A stretch of DNA of 64,000 bases, from NCBI GenBank assembly GCA_027625915.1, contig JANTQA010000023.1:18476001-18540000 (forward strand), written 5' to 3'. The translations under genes and the position numbers were made by a program. The notes under the pieces are model-generated. The model was not told where the DNA came from and ran no database searches. It saw only the letters and a list, made by a program, of their open reading frames with translations. This DNA is from Anaeramoeba flamelloides. Lineage: Eukaryota > Metamonada > Anaeramoebidae. This document shows, one piece after another, positions 58,438 through 64,000 of the stretch. Every line of letters begins with the position of its first letter. Position 1 is the first letter of the stretch.

Positions 58438-59114
58438 TTTGCTTTTATTCTCTTTTCTTTTGATCTTCTTCTTTTTTCACCGTTTTTTTCTTTCGTACTC
58501 TCGATTGTTTTCGAAAATCTTGCTATATAAACTGTTCTTTTCACATACCTATATCATAATACTTTTCTTGAAAATTTTCTTTATTACAGAATATTTTAAT
58601 AACAAAAAAAGGGTCTTTTAATTATATCGACTAATCTTTAAATTAAACGCTATTTTTTTTTATTTTCCTATAAATAAAAATTTTCAAGTTAATTACTTTT
58701 TATCATTTCTTTTATTTTTGACACATTTTAATCCTTTTTTTGTTTTTCACTTTTTTTTTCTAAATGTGTCAAATTTTTTGTTCAATTTTTTTCAACTATT
58801 TTTCTCAAAAACAGACCAATCACAAAGAACTTTGTTTCAAAAGTTAAAAGTAAAAGAATAGATTATCATAATTAAAAAAAATATTTACGAAAAAATAATA
58901 TTAAAAAAAACATTTTATCATTAAAGGGGGAACAGCTGTAATGGGATGAATTAATTGTATTTAAATGCTTTGAATGGATATTAGATGAAAAAAATAATTT
59001 AGGAAATTTCAACCTTGTAATCATTCTTTCACATTTTTTCAGAATTTTTTTTTTTTTTTTGTTATGACACCTAATTCATTTGCAACAATTTTTTTTTCAA
59101 AAAGATAGATTGGA
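58438..59114. other. 3' flank of EF-1alpha, nothing recognised
   Basis: A pyrimidine-rich 3' flank right after the TAA stop (CTTTTATTCTCTTTTCTTTT), then AT-rich DNA. A small inverted pair, GACACATTT and AAATGTGTC, sits near 58720-58770. No gene. Confidence 0.4.
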
Positions 59115-59400
59115 ACTTGGTAAAAACATGTTATTCTAATGCTATTGAATAAGTAAAAAGGATCATAGAGAAATAATATTGAAGTTTATCGGTATTTTAT
59201 TTGGATCTTAAATTTGAAGACACAAATTAACATTGTTGTATATTTCTCAATGGTACCTATCAAGAATTTTGGTTTTTCAATTTTTAAGAAAATATATTGA
59301 TTTATTAGTTTTCTTCCAGACATATATCAACTATCCTTTGATGCGTATCATTTAACTTATATTCTTATTTTTTCTTCAAATGCCAATTATATCAAATCAA
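59115..59400 (+). repeat. Dispersed segment R6, copy 2
   Basis: Same-orientation match to 13530-13800 (TTATTCTAATGCTATTGA, CAAGAATTTTGGTTTTTCA, GAAAATATATTGATTTATTA, CATATATCAACTATC, TTTTTTCTTCAAA). Non-coding. Confidence 0.5.
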
Positions 59401-59559
59401 ATTGATATTTATACAAAAAAATGGGACTCCTTTGAAAAACACAAATTTTAGATCCCAATACAATCATTCAAATTTAAAATCTTTCTCATTTTTAAAAATT
59501 TTAAAATAATTTTTTTTTTTATTCAAAAACCATGATACTTTTTCCATATTTCATACAAG

Positions 59560-60180
59560 GGGCGAAATTCCTTCATACATTCAATCCAAATCTACCGTGA
59601 AATTTTATCAATATCAAATTTTGATGTTGATATAAATTTTTAAAATTTTCAATATGAGAATAATAAAGTTCATATTGAAAAAAAAAATTCCTAAATGAGC
59701 CAATATTCAAGAATTTTTTCTGATTTCAAAAAAGAAATTTTCAGAACTCAAAATGACACGAAAAATAAAAATTCATTAAGGAACTATATAAAGTTTCCTC
59801 TAAAAAATGAATTTATTTTTTGATCACACTAGAAGAATATTTTTCAAATGAGCTCATTTATGAAAAAAGTTTTTCAATTTAAGCTTTCTTATTCTTATAT
59901 TCTTCGATTTAAAAATCTATATCAACATCAAAATTTGATATTGATAAAATTTCACGGTAGCCTTGGAACGGCTGCAACATTTAGTGTATATAGTAATAGT
60001 TTCTTCAGTATAAAAACGACAGGAACTCATTTTAAGTTGAAAAAAACCGAAATTGAAAAGGTAAATACTTTTTTCAAAGTTCAAAAAACCATCAAAACAA
60101 TAATATTAAATTGCTTATTAGATGGATTTTTATAACGTTTAACATATCAAACCAAGTGACTAATTCCCGCCCCTTGTACA
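59560..60180. mobile_element. Nested inverted-repeat element
   Basis: The inner pair has arms of about 70 bp: CTACCGTGAAATTTTATCAA and CAAATTTTGATGTTGATATA at 59593-59668, inverted at 59880-59959. Outside it, TACAAGGGGCGAAATT (about 59566) is inverted as AATTCCCGCCCCTTGTA (about 60162). It is either one element with two sets of ends or one element inserted in another. The plus-strand frame 59848-60135 runs through the inner arm and is not credible as a gene. Confidence 0.55.
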
Positions 60181-60644
60181 GCTTTGGGAAAAAGTACCAC
60201 AATTTCAGAAAAAAACAAAATTTATCATAACAATTTTTAAATCTAAGAAATATATCAGAATATATATTTGTGGCAGAAACATTTAAACCCCATTTCACTC
60301 AAAGGGGCCCAGTCAAAAATGAAAAAGTCACTTTATTTTTAAGAATCAACCAAACTTAGATTGTTTAGAAATACGAGAACTAATAAACTTCATATAAGAG
60401 TCTATAATTATAAAAGGAAACACTGAACAAACCTTAAATTTCAAAAAAAAAAAAATGTTAAAAAATTTTTTGGGCCCCATTCATTGGAACGTCTCGTGCA
60501 AAATACACAATTTCTTTAGGAAATTAATATTATTGATAAAAAGATTTTTTACTTGTTAATATATGAATTTTATAAGAACATACAAAGCCTAACTTTTCTT
60601 AATGTTTATTTGGTTTTTCAAACAGTTTTTTTTTTTCAAAGTTA

Positions 60645-60649
<5 letters not shown>

Positions 60650-60701
<52 letters not shown>
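60650..60701. repeat. Poly(A) run of 52 bases
   Basis: A pure A run followed by GCAAAAA units. It could be the tail of an old retroposed copy, but no body with SINE, LINE or processed-gene features is seen upstream. Simple slippage is equally likely. Confidence 0.9.
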
Positions 60702-60702
<1 letters not shown>

Positions 60703-61079
60703 CAAAAAGCAAAAAGCAAAAACAAAAAAAAAAAAATTTTACAAAATGAAAAAAAATGATTTTGATCTAAAAATTGAAAATTTTAGTTTGATAAGAGTAA
60801 TGAATTAAACTCAGATAATATCTTCCATTTCTTCAATAAAACTGGCCACCTTCGACTGAAAAAGAGTTTATGTAAAAATTTTTTTCACTTAAAACTGTTC
60901 TTTGACTAACGAAGCCATTTTTACAAAATGACAATAAAACAGATATTAACCAAGTCACATCAATAATTTAATTCGAGGTTATTGACCATCTGAAAAGTTC
61001 ATTGATAGCCTTTTTATCAAAATTTTTTAAAATAACCGAATAACAATACTTACCCACATACATACTTTAGCATTTTCTA

Positions 61080-61745
61080 AGAAAGTAGGGCAAATTTATT
61101 TTTAAAAGATTTGTATTAAACTTAATCACCCTATGTACATTTAAATCTACAAAAATTTTTACAAACATTAATTGATTCTTGATAATACTTCATTTTTATT
61201 TGATAGTATTGGATTAAATAAAAAAGTTTTTAAAATTTCTGATCTCGATTTTATATGATATTTTTTCGGAGTGAAAATTGGTGTTTAATTTTTTCTTTTT
61301 GATTATGAAAATTGTTTTCATAACTTTTACACAACAGAATTAATTTAAACAAAAACTTTCCAATAGAACCCGAACCAGTGTATTTTGATGTTTTAAAAAA
61401 CCTTTGAGTCCTTACCGTATTTCCAATTTTTTATTGAAATTGGTTATGTATCCATGTCTCCAAAAATAGTTTAATTTTTTTGACGGTTTTCAAAGAAAAA
61501 TGAGGAATAATATATCTTGGAATAAATACCACAGTGTTCGACTTAGTTAATATCTGCATTCAAATTAGATTGAATATTTCATATTCTGAAATAGATACTT
61601 AAGTAAATGGTTTAATCAGCATCAATATTACACTTAATTTTAGTAATGCCAATTAATGAAAATCTACGTTAACAAAGATGAATTTTTAGAAAATTTCAAA
61701 AAAAAACTTTTCAGTTTTTTGGAAATACTTTATATACATATACGT
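61080..61745 (+). repeat. Dispersed segment R5, copy 2
   Basis: Same-orientation match to 50070-50660, including GGAGTGAAAATTGGTGTTTA and CTGATCTCGATTTTAT. About 75 bp longer because of small insertions. It ends shortly before the basic-protein gene. Confidence 0.6.
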
Positions 61746-61909
61746 CACTATTTAAACACACCCACCAACATGTATAAACCCAGAAACCACAACCAAACAT
61801 TTTCAAGAATAAAAGAAAAAAAAAATAAAGATCAAAAAAAAAAAACAAAAATTCATAGATAAAATATAAAATTAAAAAGATTAAAAAAAACACTTAATGA
61901 ACAGAGAAT

Positions 61910-64000
61910 TTAATGTTCTCGCAAGTTATTTTGAAAATGTTCAATAGTTTTCTGAATTAAATTTAGGTGAGAACACGTTTTACATCGAATATCTATGAAA
62001 AATTCTTTAGATTCTCTACAGTAATGCGCTGATATCCATTTTATTGTCATAAGAGATGGTTTAGTAGTTGAAGGTAATATAACCGGAAAACTTTTCCAAG
62101 GTATTCTATATAAGGTTTTTTTATGGAGCCCAATTTTTATTCTTTTTTTCCGAATTTTAATATAACCTGGTGTAAGGGGATATTCTTTTGAATTTACTAT
62201 TGCAACAAAAAAATTGGCACCCTTTTGGGTTTCAAATATTTCCATAACATGTTCAATACCTAATTTCAAATCTATATTTTTCTCAGAAGAATATTTTTTT
62301 AAAAATTTTTTTGATGGAGGGAAGATTGGTGGGTAGATTCTTTTAATGAGGTCAGTTGTAAATTTTTCATTATTAACCCCTCTTTTGGAATTTAATCTTC
62401 TCTTTGGATTGAATCCAATAAACCTTAAATTTTTTTTATGTCTAATAGTTTGATCCGATGACCAGATAAAATAAATAAAGGTAATTATTGCCCGAATAGA
62501 TTCAATATCTGATTGGAATTTCATTAGGAGATCTAAATCATATTTTTTGGATTTGAAAGATATAATTTTGATATTTTGAATTAATATTTTAATCTCAAGA
62601 TCTTGAGGTTTCATTTTGGCTATTTTTTCTTTCATAATATTTTTTTTCTTCTTATCTATTTTTATTTTCATAATTTCATTTTGTACGTTCACTTCACCCC
62701 TTTGGAAAATATTTAACTTCCGATTTGAAGGAACAGGATTTATTTCAGGATAAAAAACCACTTTGCCCAATCTAATAAGATCTTCGACATCTTTAAACGT
62801 TTTCTTGACCATTATACTAATATTCTTCAGTCCATTTCTTTTTGAAAAGATATTTTTTTTTCTGATTGAATTATGTCCCCACCTATCAAAATAATTAGCA
62901 ATTAAATAAATTATATAATAATTTTTTAATTTTTTTTTTTGTTTTTTATTACAATTTTTGAATTTCATTATTTTTTTGATCGGTTTTTTAATATATTCAT
63001 TTTTTTTATAAAAATTAATTGGAACAACTTCATATTCTGGCCCTGGTTTTTTATTGATCTTACGATTTTTGTTTAATTCAAATTTTAAAATGTTGGAACC
63101 CTTCACTTTTTGTTTCTGATTATTTTTATCTCTATTTAATTGTGTTTTTTGATTTTTTTTGGATCTGTGTAGAGATTTTTTTTGTTTGTCCCCTTTCTTT
63201 TTAGATTTTGATAACTTTGTTCCTTTCTTTTTCTTTTTCTTTCTCTTTCTCTTTCTCTTTCTCTTTTTCTTTTCTCCTTTCTTTTTATCTTTTATGTTTT
63301 TTTGCTTTTTGACCCTTTTTTTGATTTTGGTTCTCACTTTTTTATGATTTTCTAAATGTTTTTCATTTTCTTTCTCTTTATCATTTTCCTTTTTGGAAAT
63401 TGTTTCCTTGTGGAAAAAATTAGGATCAAAATTTATATTTTCAGATTTATTGGTTGGGATCTTATCAGTTGAAGAAGACCTAAGAAAGGATGAACTAGTT
63501 ATTAGAGAACCCTTGAGTTTTATAATTAATTCATTTTTGTTATGTACATAAGTGAGGTCTTTTTGAGATTTTTTGGAATTTTGAATTTTCCAGTTTTTTT
63601 TTATTGGAGAATAATTTTCTTTTTTCTTGAAAAGTTTTTTATTTACAGGATTGTTACTTTGTTCCTTAAAATTATTTTTTAGGTACTTTTCTTGTGAATT
63701 TTGAAATTTACTTTTTAAAACTTTTTGTGCTTTTGAATTTTTCTTTGTAACATTTTTCTTCACCTTATTATTTTTTTTTTCATTAATTAAATTCGTATTG
63801 AAATTATCTCCAATAGGATTTTGATTTTCTTCAATAAGACATTTTTTCTTTTCCATTAAAGTTGAGGAATTTTTCCAATCTTTTTTTTGTTTAATTGGCT
63901 TTATGTTCGAAGGGTGGTATTCAGCTTTATTTTTGCTATTTTTTTGATTATGTTTCTTAGAGCTTTTTTCCTTGCCAAGAACAAGTAAATTTGAAAAAGA
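61910..64000 (-). CDS. Very basic protein with a possible PH-like C-terminus (5' end off window)
   Basis: An ATG at 63856 exists, but the same frame stays open to the right edge (SNLLVLGKEKSSKKHNQ, then EYHPSNIKPIKQKKDWKNSS), so the gene begins outside the window. The N-terminal half seen is disordered and rich in Lys, with a run of alternating Lys/Arg (KKKRKRKRKRKKKKKKG) like a nucleic-acid-binding or nuclear-targeting tail. The C-terminal 300 residues look folded: a helical part (KNYYIIYLIANYFDRWGH, VKKTFKDVEDLIRLGKVVFY), then strands and a last helix (GYIKIRKKRIKIGLHKK, MTIKWISAHY, FFIDIRCKTCSHLNLIQKTI). That end is reminiscent of a pleckstrin-homology fold, a weak guess. The stop at 61910 is followed by R5 copy 2. 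Confidence 0.65.
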   Translation of the reverse strand, partial: SFSNLLVLGKEKSSKKHNQKNSKNKAEYHPSNIKPIKQKKDWKNSSTLMEKKKCLIEENQNPIGDNFNTNLINEKKNNKVKKNVTKKNSKAQKVLKSKFQNSQEKYLKNNFKEQSNNPVNKKLFKKKENYSPIKKNWKIQNSKKSQKDLTYVHNKNELIIKLKGSLITSSSFLRSSSTDKIPTNKSENINFDPNFFHKETISKKENDKEKENEKHLENHKKVRTKIKKRVKKQKNIKDKKKGEKKKRKRKRKRKKKKKKGTKLSKSKKKGDKQKKSLHRSKKNQKTQLNRDKNNQKQKVKGSNILKFELNKNRKINKKPGPEYEVVPINFYKKNEYIKKPIKKIMKFKNCNKKQKKKLKNYYIIYLIANYFDRWGHNSIRKKNIFSKRNGLKNISIMVKKTFKDVEDLIRLGKVVFYPEINPVPSNRKLNIFQRGEVNVQNEIMKIKIDKKKKNIMKEKIAKMKPQDLEIKILIQNIKIISFKSKKYDLDLLMKFQSDIESIRAIITFIYFIWSSDQTIRHKKNLRFIGFNPKRRLNSKRGVNNEKFTTDLIKRIYPPIFPPSKKFLKKYSSEKNIDLKLGIEHVMEIFETQKGANFFVAIVNSKEYPLTPGYIKIRKKRIKIGLHKKTLYRIPWKSFPVILPSTTKPSLMTIKWISAHYCRESKEFFIDIRCKTCSHLNLIQKTIEHFQNNLREH

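Noticed and set aside
57378-58544. Several antisense and shifted frames over EF-1alpha
   Set aside because: They lie within or across the EF-1alpha coding region and owe their length to its GC-richer codons. None resembles a protein.
59848-60135. Plus-strand frame of 95 codons
   Set aside because: It overlaps the arm of a palindromic element and has no protein-like conservation visible.
60602-60808. Plus-strand polylysine frame
   Set aside because: Translation of a 52-base poly(A) run.

Overview
The window is a very AT-rich piece of a protist nuclear genome. Genes are scattered, mostly on the minus strand, and use the standard genetic code. The protein style points to an amoeboid protist of the Anaeramoeba type: lysine/glutamate-rich tracts, long Asn and Gln runs, divergent ankyrin arrays, a double BTB protein and tiny B-box proteins. 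That assignment is inference. EF-1alpha lacks the roughly 12-residue insertion typical of animals and fungi, so an opisthokont is unlikely.

Left part (1-29.7 kb): a BTB/POZ protein whose 5' exon is missing, an ankyrin-repeat protein with about 19 repeats and a clear 61-nt intron near its 3' end, two small intron-bearing B-box genes (about 130 residues each, both models proposed here from splice signals), a broken gene of unknown function at 11.8-12.3 kb, and a basic low-complexity protein. Between them lie many decayed repeats.

Middle (29.7-42.6 kb): one uninterrupted 4284-codon gene for the TRRAP/Tra1 scaffold of the SAGA and NuA4 acetyltransferase complexes. It has a degenerate kinase domain and a 41-codon pure CAA tract.

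Right part (42.6-64 kb): a small ORF lying inside a three-copy dispersed repeat, a Ser/Asn-rich protein, a U5 spliceosomal RNA on the minus strand (54.35-54.46 kb), an intronless translation elongation factor 1-alpha with GC-richer codons, and the 3' part of a very basic protein that runs off the right edge.

The gene-poor DNA is full of old duplications. There is a four-copy short inverted-repeat element with TA target duplications (Tc1/mariner-type MITE), several other terminal-inverted-repeat or fold-back elements, and at least five families of dispersed segments of about 250-900 bp shared between distant parts of the window. Repeat limits and similarities were judged by eye.

The genes form no operon or pathway. 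The U5 RNA and the proposed introns agree with a working spliceosome. TRRAP (transcription) and EF-1alpha (translation) are housekeeping genes. The BTB, ankyrin and B-box genes are members of families that are typically expanded in such amoebae.
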